The notes below the pieces were generated by a model. That model saw nothing but the letters and a program-made list of their open reading frames with translations, had not been told where the DNA came from and ran no database searches. A stretch of DNA of 14,589 nt from JAYFRE01 sp034926235. GTDB lineage: Bacteria > Pseudomonadota > Alphaproteobacteria > Rhodospirillales > Magnetospirillaceae. The DNA lies in assembly GCA_034926235.1 (NCBI GenBank), contig JAYFRE010000088.1, forward strand, positions 1-14,589, in the 5' to 3' direction. Shown here in pieces: positions 1 through 8,599 of this stretch. The translations under genes were made by a program, and so were the position numbers. Positions within the stretch are counted from its first letter, which is position 1, and the number at the start of each line of letters is the position of its first letter.

Positions 1-2781
1 GTCCAGCCCGCCGCCGACCTTGAAACGCCGCTGGCCGAAAGCCTGGCGCTGTTCGCCGATGTCTGGCTGCCGGTTCCCTTTTTGCGCCAGCAGGCCAACG
101 CCTTCGTGCAGGGGCCGCGCAACTGGGCGCGGGCGCGCATCGTCCCCCTGGCCCCGGGTGAAGATGCCGAACAGGGGCACAGCCACCGGATCGTGCTGGC
201 CTTCGACACCGCCATCGCCGAATCGGATATCGCCGGGGCGGCCTATCTGTCGCCGTCGGCGGCGGATGTCGATGGCGGGGCAAAATTCGCTTTGTCCTGG
301 CAGGGCGAGGATATGGGCTGGTTTCTGGACCAGCCCTGGGTCGAAGGCTGGCTGAAGGAATTGCTTGTGGCCGGTCTGGTCCGCCAGGGTTTGTCGCCCG
401 AGGAGATCGAGGCCGAGACGAACCGGCGGCGCTATTTCGCCCATTACCTCAATCTGCTGTGGTTCCTGGGCGCGAAGGTCCGGCCGCCGCGCATCAAGAT
501 CCTGTCGAACCGGCCCGACGACGTGCACAAACCGATTCAGGTGGACATGGTGCTCGATGTCGGCAATTCGCGCAGTTGCGGCATCCTGGTCGAGGATCAC
601 CCGCAGGAGGGAAACGGATTATCGACCCGCTACGAGCTGGAACTGCGCGATCTGGGCCATCCGCACCGGGTCTATGCCGAACCCTTCGAAAGCCGGGTCG
701 AATTCGCCGAAGCGGTGTTCGGCAAGATCGATTATTCCTGCCTGAGCGGGCGCAACGACGCCTTCCTGTGGCCGACCATCGCCCGTGTCGGGGCCGAGGC
801 GGCCAGGCTGGCGGCCAGGCGGCGCGGCACCGAAGGCGCAACCGGTCTGTCCAGCCCTAAGCGCTATCTGTGGGATGAAAAGCGTTTCGAGCCGGGCTGG
901 CGCTTCAACGATTCCTTCAACAAGGCCGAGACCGAGCCGCTGGCGACCGCCGCCCCCTTTGGCGATCTGATCGACGAGACCGGCGAGGCGCTGTTCACCC
1001 TGCCGGTCGAGGACCAGATCCAGGTCTTCATGCCGCATTACGCGCGCAGCGCGCTGATGACCTTCATGCTGGCCGAAATCCTGGTCCAGGCTTTGGGGCA
1101 GATCAACAGCCCCAGCCAGCGGATGAAGCTGTCGCACGCCAATCTGCCGCGCCAATTGCGCTCGGTGATTCTGACCGTGCCGCCCTCGATGCCGTTGCCC
1201 GAGCGTCAGATCTTCGAGGAACGGATGCGCCAGGCGATCGGGCTGGTGTGGAAAGCCCATGGCTGGCACCCCGCCGAGATGGATATTGACGACGAGGACG
1301 GGCGCGCCGCCGCCTGGCCGCCCTTGCCCACCTATCACGCCAAATGGGACGAGGCGACCTGCGCCCAGACGGTCTATCTGTTTTCGGAAATCAGCAATCA
1401 TTTCGGCGGCCGGGCGGAAGAATTCTTCCGCGTCTTCGCCCGCCGCCAGGACGCCGACGGACGCAGCCTGCGCGTCGCTTCGGTCGATATCGGCGGCGGC
1501 ACCACCGATCTGGTGATCTGCGACTACCGGCTGGATGAAGGGCGCGGCGGCAACGTCTCGATCCTGCCCGACCAGAAATTCCGCGACGGCTTCAAGATCG
1601 CAGGCGACGACATTCTGTTGGACGTGATCACCAATATGGTGGTGCCGCGTCTCCGCGACGCGCTGATTGACCATGGATTGACCGATCCCGACCCGGTGCT
1701 GTCCACCCTGATCGGCTCGGAACCCGGCATCGTTCAGGACATGGTGCTGCGCCAGCAATTGACCTTGCAGGTGCTGCACCCCCTGGGGCTGGCGATCCTG
1801 AAAGCCTATGAACGCTACAACCCGCTGACCGGGGCCGATACCCGCACCCTGACCATTGCCGAAGTGCTGGAAGGCCGCGATCCGCCCTCGCCCGAGGTGC
1901 TGGCCTATTTCACCGCCGGGGTGCGTCGTGCTTTGCCGGGGGCGGCGCATGATTTCGATCTGATGGCGGTGCGCATTCCCTTCGATCTCGGCCTGCTGCA
2001 CCGGTTGTTCATCGCCGACAAGATGGAGATCGGCAAGCCGGTCCGCTCCTTGTGCGAGATCGTCTATCTCTATGATTGCGACGTGCTGCTGTTGTCGGGG
2101 CGGCCATCCTGCCTGCCCGGCGTCCAGGCGCTGTTCAGGGGGTTGTTGGCGCTGCCGCCCGACCGGGTGGTGGCCTTGCACGAATACCGCACCGGCAACT
2201 GGTATCCGTTCCATCGCGGCGGGCGTATCGACGATCCAAAGACGACGGCGGCGGTGGGGGCGATGCTGTGCGTGCTGGGCCAGGGGCGGATTCCCAATTT
2301 CTTCTTCCGCTCCAATGCGTTCAAGGCGTACTCCACGGTGCGCAATATCGGCCTGATGGACCAGAACATGACGATCAAGGATGACGACGTTTATTATAGC
2401 GGCGTCGATTTCGACGATCCGGCCTATGATTTTCCCAAAGAGGTGTCGTTCGAGGTGCGCGGGCGTATGGTCCTGGGCTTCCGCCAGCTCGACGCCGCGC
2501 GCTGGGGGGCAAGCCCGCTTTACCTGATCGAATTCGCGGGCGGCGAGGATAACAGCGCGCGCAAGGCGCTTTACGGCGCGGACGGGCGTTCGGCGGTGCT
2601 GTCGGTCAAGCTGGGCCGCAAGAAACGCGGCAAGCTCGACCGTCCGGTTTTCACCGAAATCCAGGTGATCGGCGGCGGCCAGGTGCCGCGCAACGCCCTG
2701 TCGATCGGGCTTTACACCCTGCCGGTCCATGGCGTCGTCGATCAAGGTCATTGGCTGGATACGGGCAGCATCATCCGCTGA
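1..2781 (+). CDS. srfB: SrfB-family protein, Hsp70/actin-fold ATPase (5' end outside window)
   Basis: The frame is open from base 1, so the true start lies upstream and the TTG at 82 is not a real start. 926 codons are visible; from memory SrfB proteins run to about 1000 residues, so perhaps 50-100 are missing. Counting codons from base 1, three motifs of the Hsp70/actin ATPase fold are in the right order: phosphate-1 loop LDVGNSRS (185-192), phosphate-2 loop DIGGGTTDL (496-504) and an adenosine-type motif LLLSGRPSCLPGV (696-708). A VILTVPPSMPLPERQ stretch near codon 390 resembles the segment of Hsp70 that follows phosphate-1. No signal peptide or clear membrane segment is visible, so it is probably cytoplasmic. 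The srf name comes from Salmonella genes controlled by SsrB; biochemical function is not established to my knowledge. Its stop is 19 bases before the SrfC-family start. Family call is fairly sure, ATP binding likely, role unknown. Confidence 0.85.
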   Translation, partial: VQPAADLETPLAESLALFADVWLPVPFLRQQANAFVQGPRNWARARIVPLAPGEDAEQGHSHRIVLAFDTAIAESDIAGAAYLSPSAADVDGGAKFALSWQGEDMGWFLDQPWVEGWLKELLVAGLVRQGLSPEEIEAETNRRRYFAHYLNLLWFLGAKVRPPRIKILSNRPDDVHKPIQVDMVLDVGNSRSCGILVEDHPQEGNGLSTRYELELRDLGHPHRVYAEPFESRVEFAEAVFGKIDYSCLSGRNDAFLWPTIARVGAEAARLAARRRGTEGATGLSSPKRYLWDEKRFEPGWRFNDSFNKAETEPLATAAPFGDLIDETGEALFTLPVEDQIQVFMPHYARSALMTFMLAEILVQALGQINSPSQRMKLSHANLPRQLRSVILTVPPSMPLPERQIFEERMRQAIGLVWKAHGWHPAEMDIDDEDGRAAAWPPLPTYHAKWDEATCAQTVYLFSEISNHFGGRAEEFFRVFARRQDADGRSLRVASVDIGGGTTDLVICDYRLDEGRGGNVSILPDQKFRDGFKIAGDDILLDVITNMVVPRLRDALIDHGLTDPDPVLSTLIGSEPGIVQDMVLRQQLTLQVLHPLGLAILKAYERYNPLTGADTRTLTIAEVLEGRDPPSPEVLAYFTAGVRRALPGAAHDFDLMAVRIPFDLGLLHRLFIADKMEIGKPVRSLCEIVYLYDCDVLLLSGRPSCLPGVQALFRGLLALPPDRVVALHEYRTGNWYPFHRGGRIDDPKTTAAVGAMLCVLGQGRIPNFFFRSNAFKAYSTVRNIGLMDQNMTIKDDDVYYSGVDFDDPAYDFPKEVSFEVRGRMVLGFRQLDAARWGASPLYLIEFAGGEDNSARKALYGADGRSAVLSVKLGRKKRGKLDRPVFTEIQVIGGGQVPRNALSIGLYTLPVHGVVDQGHWLDTGSIIR

Positions 2782-2800
2782 CGGAAAGGACGATAAGGTC

Positions 2801-5455
2801 GTGAGCGCAACGCCAGAAATTCTTGCCGCCCGGTGCCGGAGCTTACGTGACGGGGCGGAGGCCGCCGTGGAATGGGTCGCCGATGTGCGCGATTCCAGCC
2901 GCCGCTTGGACCGTGACGCCGACGGGCTGATCGAAAGACTGCGCCGGGCGCGCAATGTCGCGCGTCGGCTGGGCGCTGCGGCTGAACGTCCGATGGCGGT
3001 CGGCTTTTTCGGCCTGTCGCAGGCGGGCAAATCCTATCTGATCTCGGCGCTGGCGCGTGGCCAAGATGGCGGCGTCGAAACGGTGATGGACGGCAACCGG
3101 CTGAATTTCATCAGCCATGTCAACCCGCCCGGCGGCGGCAAGGAAGCGACCGGCATCGTCACCCGCTTTACCCGGCAATCGGTGGTCGCGCCGGCCGGTT
3201 TCCCGGTGGCGCTGTCCTTGTTGTCGGAAGCCGATCTGATCAAGATCATCGGCAATTCCTTCTTTCTCGATTTCGATCCGCAAAAGGTCGAGTTCCGCGC
3301 CGATCACGATCTGATCCGAACCCATCTGGCCCCATTCAAGAAGCGCGTCCAACCCCGCGAGACCGGCGGATTGTCCGCCGACGATGTGGTCGATGTGATG
3401 GATTATTTCGTCAAGCGCTTCCAGCGCTCGATGGAGCCGTTCCAGGCCGATTTCTGGCCCAGCGCGGTGCGGCTCGCCCCCTTCCTTGCGCCCGAGGACC
3501 GGGCCGAGATGATGTCTCTTCTGTGGGGATGCATCCCGGAACTGACCGCCGCCTATCTGCGGCTGCGCCGGGGACTGGCCGATCTGGGTTTCGCCGGCGC
3601 GGTCTTTGCCGAATTGGGGGCGCTGGTCAGCCCCGACGGCGCGGGCGGGTTCAGCCAGGGCGACAGCATCATGAATGTCGATATGCTGGCCAGGCTGGGC
3701 CGCGACGATTCCGATCGGGTCCGGCTGGTTCCCAAAACCGAAGACGGGGTAGGTCCGGCGACGGCGCTGCCGCGTTCGCTGCTGGCGGCGTTGTCGCGCG
3801 AAATGGCGTTCTCGCTGGCCGAGCCGACGCGCGCAAGCCTTCTGGAACAGGTCGATTTGCTGGATTTTCCCGGCTATCGCGGGCGGCTCAAGGTCGCCAA
3901 TCTGCGCGAAGTGGCGGAAAAGCTGGAACAACGCGATCCGGTGGCTGAACTGATCCTGCGCGGCAAGGTCGCTTATCTGTTCGAACGCTATACCGACGAC
4001 CAGGAAATGAATGTCCTGGTGATGTGCACGCCCTGCCACAAACAATCGGACGTCAATGATCTGGGGCCGGCTTTGACCGAATGGATCGCTTCGACCCAGG
4101 GGGAAACGCCCGAGGAGCGCGCCCGGCGTCTGCCGGGGCTGATCTGGGCGCTGACCATGTTCGACATGCGCCTGACGCCCAAGCCCGACGAAACCGAGGA
4201 TCTGATCCGCACCGGCTGGGCGGGGATGATGCGGCTTGCCTTGCTGGAAAAGTTCGAGCAGTTCGACTGGGTCAATGACTGGACGCCGGGCCGGGCCTTT
4301 TCCAACCTGTTCCTGGTGCGCAAGCCGGGCATGGCGGCAGGCGTGATCCGCACCGATGCCGACGGCCGGCGCGAGACGGAGATCGAGCCCGGACAGGTCG
4401 GCCGGCTGGAACTGATGCGGCGCACCTTTGTTGCGGACCCGACGGTGGCGCGGCATGTGACCGATCCCGGCGCGGCCTGGGACGCGATGATGACGCTGGA
4501 TGATGGCGGCATGGGCGCGCTGCTGGCTTATCTGGAACAGGTGGCGCGGCGCGAGGTCAAGCTGGCGCGCATCGACGAGCAGGTGACGCGGCTGGTGCGC
4601 GATCTGGTCGAAGCGCAGTTCGGCGTCTATTACCGCTCGGACGGCGCGGACGAGGTGCGGCGCAAGACCGAAGCGGCAAAAAGGGTGGCCGACGCCTTGA
4701 AACCGCGTGCTTACATGCTGGGCGAGCTTCTGGCGCTGATGCAGCCTTCGCCGGATCATGTGCGGGCACTTTATTTGCGCACCGAAGCCGAGACGGAGGC
4801 GGATTCGGCAACGGATGGTCCGTCGCTGTCGGGCGGCTTCATCAGCCTCGATCTGGATATGCCGGGCGGCGGCGATGCTCCCCCGGCGATGACGGGGGCG
4901 ACGCGCTTTGCCCGGCTGCTGGTCTCGGATTGGCAGCGCCAGTTGCGCGGCCTGCCTGAAAGCCTGGAAATCCACCGATTCTTAGGGCTGGATGCCGGGG
5001 TGCTGCATATCCTGGCCGACGAGATCGTGACCGGTGCTGCGCGGGCGCGGGTCGAGGAGAGTCTGGTCGAGCGGCTGCGCGAGGCCGAGGACAGGGCCGG
5101 GACCACCCGAGCTCAGCAGGCCGACCAGCAGGCACTGGTGGCGCAAAGCGTGATCGCTTCTTATGTCGACGGGCTGGGCCTGACCGATCTGCCGGTCGAG
5201 CGCAGGCCGTCTTCGTCGATGTTCACAGGCAGGCGTTTGTTCCAGCCGCCCGCCGCTTTCGACGGGTTGCCTGCTTTGCCGGAACGGCCCACCAACTATC
5301 CGGCGATCCGCATTTTCGATTGGCTGGATGCATTTGCCGCCACCGCAATCGGCAATGCCGGCCACGCGGCGGGCAGCGAGATCACGCCAGAGCAAAATCT
5401 GCGCCTGGGCGCGATTCTGGCGCAAATTTCCGGGGACGAGGGAAAGAGAGCCTGA
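2801..5455 (+). CDS. srfC: SrfC-family large P-loop GTPase-like protein
   Basis: This 884-residue protein has a Walker A / G1 loop GLSQAGKS (71-78) after an N-terminal helical region rich in Arg and Ala. A candidate switch-I Thr lies at 117 (KEATGIVT), and a hydrophobic-DFPG G3 motif at 355-358 (LLDFPG). The G4 position is poor: the best candidate is TMFD at 452-455 instead of N/TKxD. G1 and G3 are about 280 residues apart, so there is a large insertion inside the G domain, as expected for SrfC and unlike small GTPases. The C-terminal half is largely helical, with no signal peptide or clear membrane segment. I chose the GTG at 2801, preceded by GGAAAGGA at 2783-2790; an in-frame ATG at 2729 would overlap srfB by 53 bases and lacks an evident ribosome site. 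SrfC proteins are usually encoded directly after SrfB, as here, so the two probably act as partners. Dynamin-like activity is possible but unproven. Confidence 0.82.
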   Translation: MSATPEILAARCRSLRDGAEAAVEWVADVRDSSRRLDRDADGLIERLRRARNVARRLGAAAERPMAVGFFGLSQAGKSYLISALARGQDGGVETVMDGNRLNFISHVNPPGGGKEATGIVTRFTRQSVVAPAGFPVALSLLSEADLIKIIGNSFFLDFDPQKVEFRADHDLIRTHLAPFKKRVQPRETGGLSADDVVDVMDYFVKRFQRSMEPFQADFWPSAVRLAPFLAPEDRAEMMSLLWGCIPELTAAYLRLRRGLADLGFAGAVFAELGALVSPDGAGGFSQGDSIMNVDMLARLGRDDSDRVRLVPKTEDGVGPATALPRSLLAALSREMAFSLAEPTRASLLEQVDLLDFPGYRGRLKVANLREVAEKLEQRDPVAELILRGKVAYLFERYTDDQEMNVLVMCTPCHKQSDVNDLGPALTEWIASTQGETPEERARRLPGLIWALTMFDMRLTPKPDETEDLIRTGWAGMMRLALLEKFEQFDWVNDWTPGRAFSNLFLVRKPGMAAGVIRTDADGRRETEIEPGQVGRLELMRRTFVADPTVARHVTDPGAAWDAMMTLDDGGMGALLAYLEQVARREVKLARIDEQVTRLVRDLVEAQFGVYYRSDGADEVRRKTEAAKRVADALKPRAYMLGELLALMQPSPDHVRALYLRTEAETEADSATDGPSLSGGFISLDLDMPGGGDAPPAMTGATRFARLLVSDWQRQLRGLPESLEIHRFLGLDAGVLHILADEIVTGAARARVEESLVERLREAEDRAGTTRAQQADQQALVAQSVIASYVDGLGLTDLPVERRPSSSMFTGRRLFQPPAAFDGLPALPERPTNYPAIRIFDWLDAFAATAIGNAGHAAGSEITPEQNLRLGAILAQISGDEGKRA

Positions 5456-5458
5456 ACG

Positions 5459-6580
5459 ATGGCGATACGGTTGGAATTGAGCGCCGATGCGGCGCGGGGG
5501 CCGGGATATGGCGTGTTGCGCATCCAGGGACTGGCGGAAATTGCCGGTCCGGTCCGGCTGTGGGTCCAGCGCAATCAGGGGGCTGAAACCTTTCTGGGCC
5601 TGCAAGGCGTCTGGGTGACGCAGAAGGTGCTGCATGAATTGCCGCAGCCGGGGCTGGAAGACGGGGCGGTTACTGTGCGCCTGGGACCGGCCCTGACCGA
5701 TCCGATCGCGCTTTTGCCCCCCAACTGCATGGTCATGATCGGGATCGAAACCGATGGCGCGCGCGGCCAGGGTCGGGTGACGATCCGCAATCTGCTGGCC
5801 TCGACCGCGGCGGGGGCGGGGGTTGAGAACGGGACCCGCGTGGTGCGCCATGAGGAGGAGCCGGTGGCCCCCCCGGTCGAACCGCTCGAACCGCCCGAAC
5901 CGCAGCCCGTTATCGAGGCACAGCCCGATCCGTCGCCTCTGGTCGCCGACGCCAATGAACGGCCGACGGTGGAAAACGGGAACAAACGGTCGCCGCTTGC
6001 CATCATTCTCGGCGTGGTCGGGGTTGCCGTCGGTCTGACCGCGCTGGCTTTTTTCGCCGGGTTGCCGCCCTTCGGCAAAGAGCAGCCGCCCGCACCGGCC
6101 GCGTCCGCCCCAGCGACATCTGCGCCCGCGCCCGCGCCGGCAGCGGCAGAGGGGCCGGGCCCGCTCGACAGCCGCGAGGCGTTGGCCCGCTATATCGGGA
6201 CCAATCCGGCCGGAGCCGAGGCGCTGGCTCAGGCCCAGGCGCTGGCGGCGGCGGGCAAGCTCGATCTCGCCATGCTGCTTTACCAATATGCCTCGCGTCA
6301 GGGTGAGGCAGCGGCGTCGCTGGCGCTGGGCCATTTCTACGACCCCGACACCTGGTCGAAGGAAACCAGCCCGATGGACAGGCCCGACGCCGAAACCGCT
6401 GCCTATTGGTATGAACCGGCGGCCAGGGCGGGCAATGTCGAAGCGCAGCGGCGTCTGGGCAAGATCTTGCTCGGTTTGCCGGACGCCGCCAGCCAAAAGG
6501 ACAAGGCCCGCGACTGGCTGACCAAGGCCGCCGGGGCAGGCGATGCGGAGGCGAAGGCGTTGCTGGACAAGGCGCAATGA
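5459..6580 (+). CDS. Single-pass membrane protein with Pro/Ala linkers and C-terminal Sel1-like repeats
   Basis: This 373-residue protein has four visible parts. Residues 1-115 form a compact, probably beta-rich cytoplasmic domain that I do not recognise. Residues 131-170 are a Pro/Glu-rich linker. One membrane helix spans about 180-202 (LAIILGVVGVAVGLTALAFF) and is preceded by KRSP, which predicts N-in, C-out topology. After it come a Pro/Ala-rich linker (209-234) and a helical region from about 236 to the end. That region holds Sel1-like repeats, for example AAYWYEPAARAGNVEAQRRLG and a following unit ending WLTKAAGAGDAEAKALL. The start is 3 bases after the srfC stop, with GAGAG 8 bases upstream, so translation is probably coupled. 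Position suggests a bridge from the cytoplasmic Srf proteins to the periplasm. The N-terminal domain could hold the specific Srf contact; this is inference. SrfA identity was considered but I cannot support it. Confidence 0.8.
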   Translation: MAIRLELSADAARGPGYGVLRIQGLAEIAGPVRLWVQRNQGAETFLGLQGVWVTQKVLHELPQPGLEDGAVTVRLGPALTDPIALLPPNCMVMIGIETDGARGQGRVTIRNLLASTAAGAGVENGTRVVRHEEEPVAPPVEPLEPPEPQPVIEAQPDPSPLVADANERPTVENGNKRSPLAIILGVVGVAVGLTALAFFAGLPPFGKEQPPAPAASAPATSAPAPAPAAAEGPGPLDSREALARYIGTNPAGAEALAQAQALAAAGKLDLAMLLYQYASRQGEAAASLALGHFYDPDTWSKETSPMDRPDAETAAYWYEPAARAGNVEAQRRLGKILLGLPDAASQKDKARDWLTKAAGAGDAEAKALLDKAQ

Positions 6581-6610
6581 TCCGTTCCCGTTCCAAGGGG
6601 ATTTGACGGC

Positions 6611-8599
6611 ATGAAGAAGCTTTCGTTTTTGGCGATCCTCGTTCTATCGGTTCTGGCCGCCGGAACGCTGGTCGCCTATGACGCCGCCGCTGCCGAGCGC
6701 GCGCCCTTGCTGATGGAGGGTAAGAAAACCCTTTATCAGCGGGTGCTGACCCGCCCCGGCGCCAGCCTGAAACGCGAGCCAGGCGCAGGCCCCGGCGCGG
6801 CCCAGCCGGCCCTGACCCGCTTCTACGTCTATGGCCGCAAGACGGTGAACGGGACGGAATGGCTGGAAGTCGGCCTGACGACGAAGGGCAAGACCGATGG
6901 CTGGCTGGCCGCCGATTACACGCTGCCCTGGAAGCAGCAATTGGCGCTGGCCTTTACCAATCCGGCGGGGCGTGACCGCGCGCTTTTGTTCCGCTCGCGC
7001 GAGGATCTGGCGGCGCTGCTGGATGCGTCCGATCCGGGCCGGGCGGAAGCGCCCTTGCGCAAAACCGTGCTGACCGGGGGCAAGGATCCTAAGGTTCTGT
7101 CGATCGAGCCCGCGACCTATGTCGATATGGCGCAGCATTTCTATCTGCTGCCGATCCTGTCGGCCGAGGAAAGCTTCACCGGCACCGGCCACCGTGTGCG
7201 CATCCTGGAAGTCGCTTCGGTCAGCCAGCAGGACGAGGCGGCGGCCAAGGCGCAAAAACCGGCCCCGGATCAAACCGGGGCCTTGCGCAATTTCACCGCC
7301 GCGGTGGTGTTCGTCATCGACAGCACCAAATCGATGGGCCCCTATATCGACCGCACCCGCGAAGCGGTGCGCCGCATCTATGAACGGGTGGAGAAGTCCG
7401 GGCTGGGCGATCGGGTGCATTTCGGGCTGGTGGCGTTCCGCTCCAACATCGATGCCGCTCCGGCGCTGGAGTATGTGTGGCGGCTTTACGCCGACCCGGA
7501 AAAGGTCAAAAACGGCAAGGATTTCATGGAGAAGGTCGCCGAATTGAAGGCCGCGACCATCTCCACCCCCCGCTTTTCCGAGGATTCCTATGCCGGCGTG
7601 ATGGGGGCGCTGACAACGATCAATTGGAACGCTTTCGGCGGGCGCTATCTGGTGCTGATCACCGATGCCGGAGCCTTGAAGGGCGGCGATCCCTTGTCTT
7701 CAACCAAGCTGGACGCCGAACAGGTGAAGCTCGAAGCCGCCCATCGCGGCGTTGCGATCTATACTTTGCATCTGAAAACCCCGGAAGGGGCGGCGAATCA
7801 TGCCGAGGCCGAAGGGCAATATACGGCGCTGTCCGCTCATCCGCTGGTGCCGCGCCCGCTTTATTACGGGGTGCCGACCGGATCGGTGCAGAATTTCGGT
7901 TCGATCGTCGATTCGCTGAGCAGTGCCATCGTCGATCAGGTTAACGCCGCCTATCGCGGCGAGGCGTCGCCGGGGGCTGCCCGCACCTCGGACCCCGCTT
8001 ATCTGAAGGGTGGCGAGAACGCGGAAAGCCGCATCCGGCTGGACACCGCCATGCTGGGTCATGCGATGCAGCTTGCCTATCTTGGGCGGGTGGAAGGGAC
8101 CGGCGCGCCGCCTTTGTTCCGCGCCTGGATCGCCGATCGCGATCTGGCCCAGCCGGACCGCCCCACCACCGAGGTCAAGGTGCTGCTGACCCGCAACCAG
8201 TTGAGCGACATGCAGCAGGTGCTGAAAGGCATCGCCGAAGCCGGGCAGGCATCGCAACTGGCTCCCGCCGATTTCTTCGCCAAGATGCGCTCGGTGGCGG
8301 CGACGCTGGGCCGCGACCCCAACGCGGTCAACGCGCCCCAGGCGACCAAGCTGGCCGATCTGGGGCTGATGGGCGAATATCTGGACGATCTGCCCTATCG
8401 CAGCAAGGTTTTGGATCTGGACCAGGAAACCTGGGCCAGCTGGTCGATCGCCCAGCAGCAGGCTTTCCTGGACGAGGTCAACCGCAAGCTCAGGCTCTAT
8501 CAGATCGTTCATGACGATACCGGGCGCTGGGTGGCGCTGGATGGTGGGGCCGATCCGGGCGAAGCGGTTACCGCTTTGCCGCTTGATGCGCTGCCATGA
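6611..8599 (+). CDS. Exported vWA-domain protein, resembles the C-terminal half of PpkA
   Basis: This 662-residue protein begins with a typical export signal (MKKLSFLAILVLSVLAAG, cut near the AAA at 25-28). Residues about 38-110 look like an SH3-type domain (LYQRVLTRPGASL, then GTEWLEVG and DGWL). A von Willebrand A domain follows from about 229: strand AAVVFVIDSTKS with MIDAS residues D237, T239 and S241 (DxTxS variant), and strand YLVLITDAGA with D352. The region after about 450 is helical, with LPYRS near 597 and an end of PLDALP. From memory this architecture and ending match the extracytoplasmic part of PpkA, the T6SS Thr kinase, but there is no kinase domain or internal membrane helix here. 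A 30-base gap containing AAGGGG at 6595-6600 precedes the ATG. The stop overlaps the next start as ATGA. The likely role is a periplasmic, metal-dependent protein-protein contact or sensor. Confidence 0.82.
   Translation: MKKLSFLAILVLSVLAAGTLVAYDAAAAERAPLLMEGKKTLYQRVLTRPGASLKREPGAGPGAAQPALTRFYVYGRKTVNGTEWLEVGLTTKGKTDGWLAADYTLPWKQQLALAFTNPAGRDRALLFRSREDLAALLDASDPGRAEAPLRKTVLTGGKDPKVLSIEPATYVDMAQHFYLLPILSAEESFTGTGHRVRILEVASVSQQDEAAAKAQKPAPDQTGALRNFTAAVVFVIDSTKSMGPYIDRTREAVRRIYERVEKSGLGDRVHFGLVAFRSNIDAAPALEYVWRLYADPEKVKNGKDFMEKVAELKAATISTPRFSEDSYAGVMGALTTINWNAFGGRYLVLITDAGALKGGDPLSSTKLDAEQVKLEAAHRGVAIYTLHLKTPEGAANHAEAEGQYTALSAHPLVPRPLYYGVPTGSVQNFGSIVDSLSSAIVDQVNAAYRGEASPGAARTSDPAYLKGGENAESRIRLDTAMLGHAMQLAYLGRVEGTGAPPLFRAWIADRDLAQPDRPTTEVKVLLTRNQLSDMQQVLKGIAEAGQASQLAPADFFAKMRSVAATLGRDPNAVNAPQATKLADLGLMGEYLDDLPYRSKVLDLDQETWASWSIAQQQAFLDEVNRKLRLYQIVHDDTGRWVALDGGADPGEAVTALPLDALP

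Noticed and set aside
82..84. TTG as start codon of the SrfB gene
   Set aside because: The frame is open back to base 1 with sensible sequence (LALFADVWLPVPFLRQQ), so the gene starts outside the window.
2729..2731. ATG as start of the SrfC gene
   Set aside because: It lies 53 bases inside srfB with no evident ribosome site; the GTG at 2801 has a purine-rich site upstream and removes the overlap.
619..3030. 803-codon open frame on the minus strand across srfB
   Set aside because: It is antisense to a gene with clear ATPase motifs, its product is a low-information mix of Arg, Gln, His and Ala, and such frames are common opposite GC-rich genes.
2843..4975. 710-codon open frame on the minus strand across srfC
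   Set aside because: Same shadow pattern; the plus strand carries a P-loop and a DFPG motif, the minus product has no recognisable motif.
4982..6577. 531-codon minus-strand frame crossing the srfC and Sel1-protein genes
   Set aside because: It crosses two well-supported genes and their boundary, and its product is an Arg/Gly/Gln-rich shadow.
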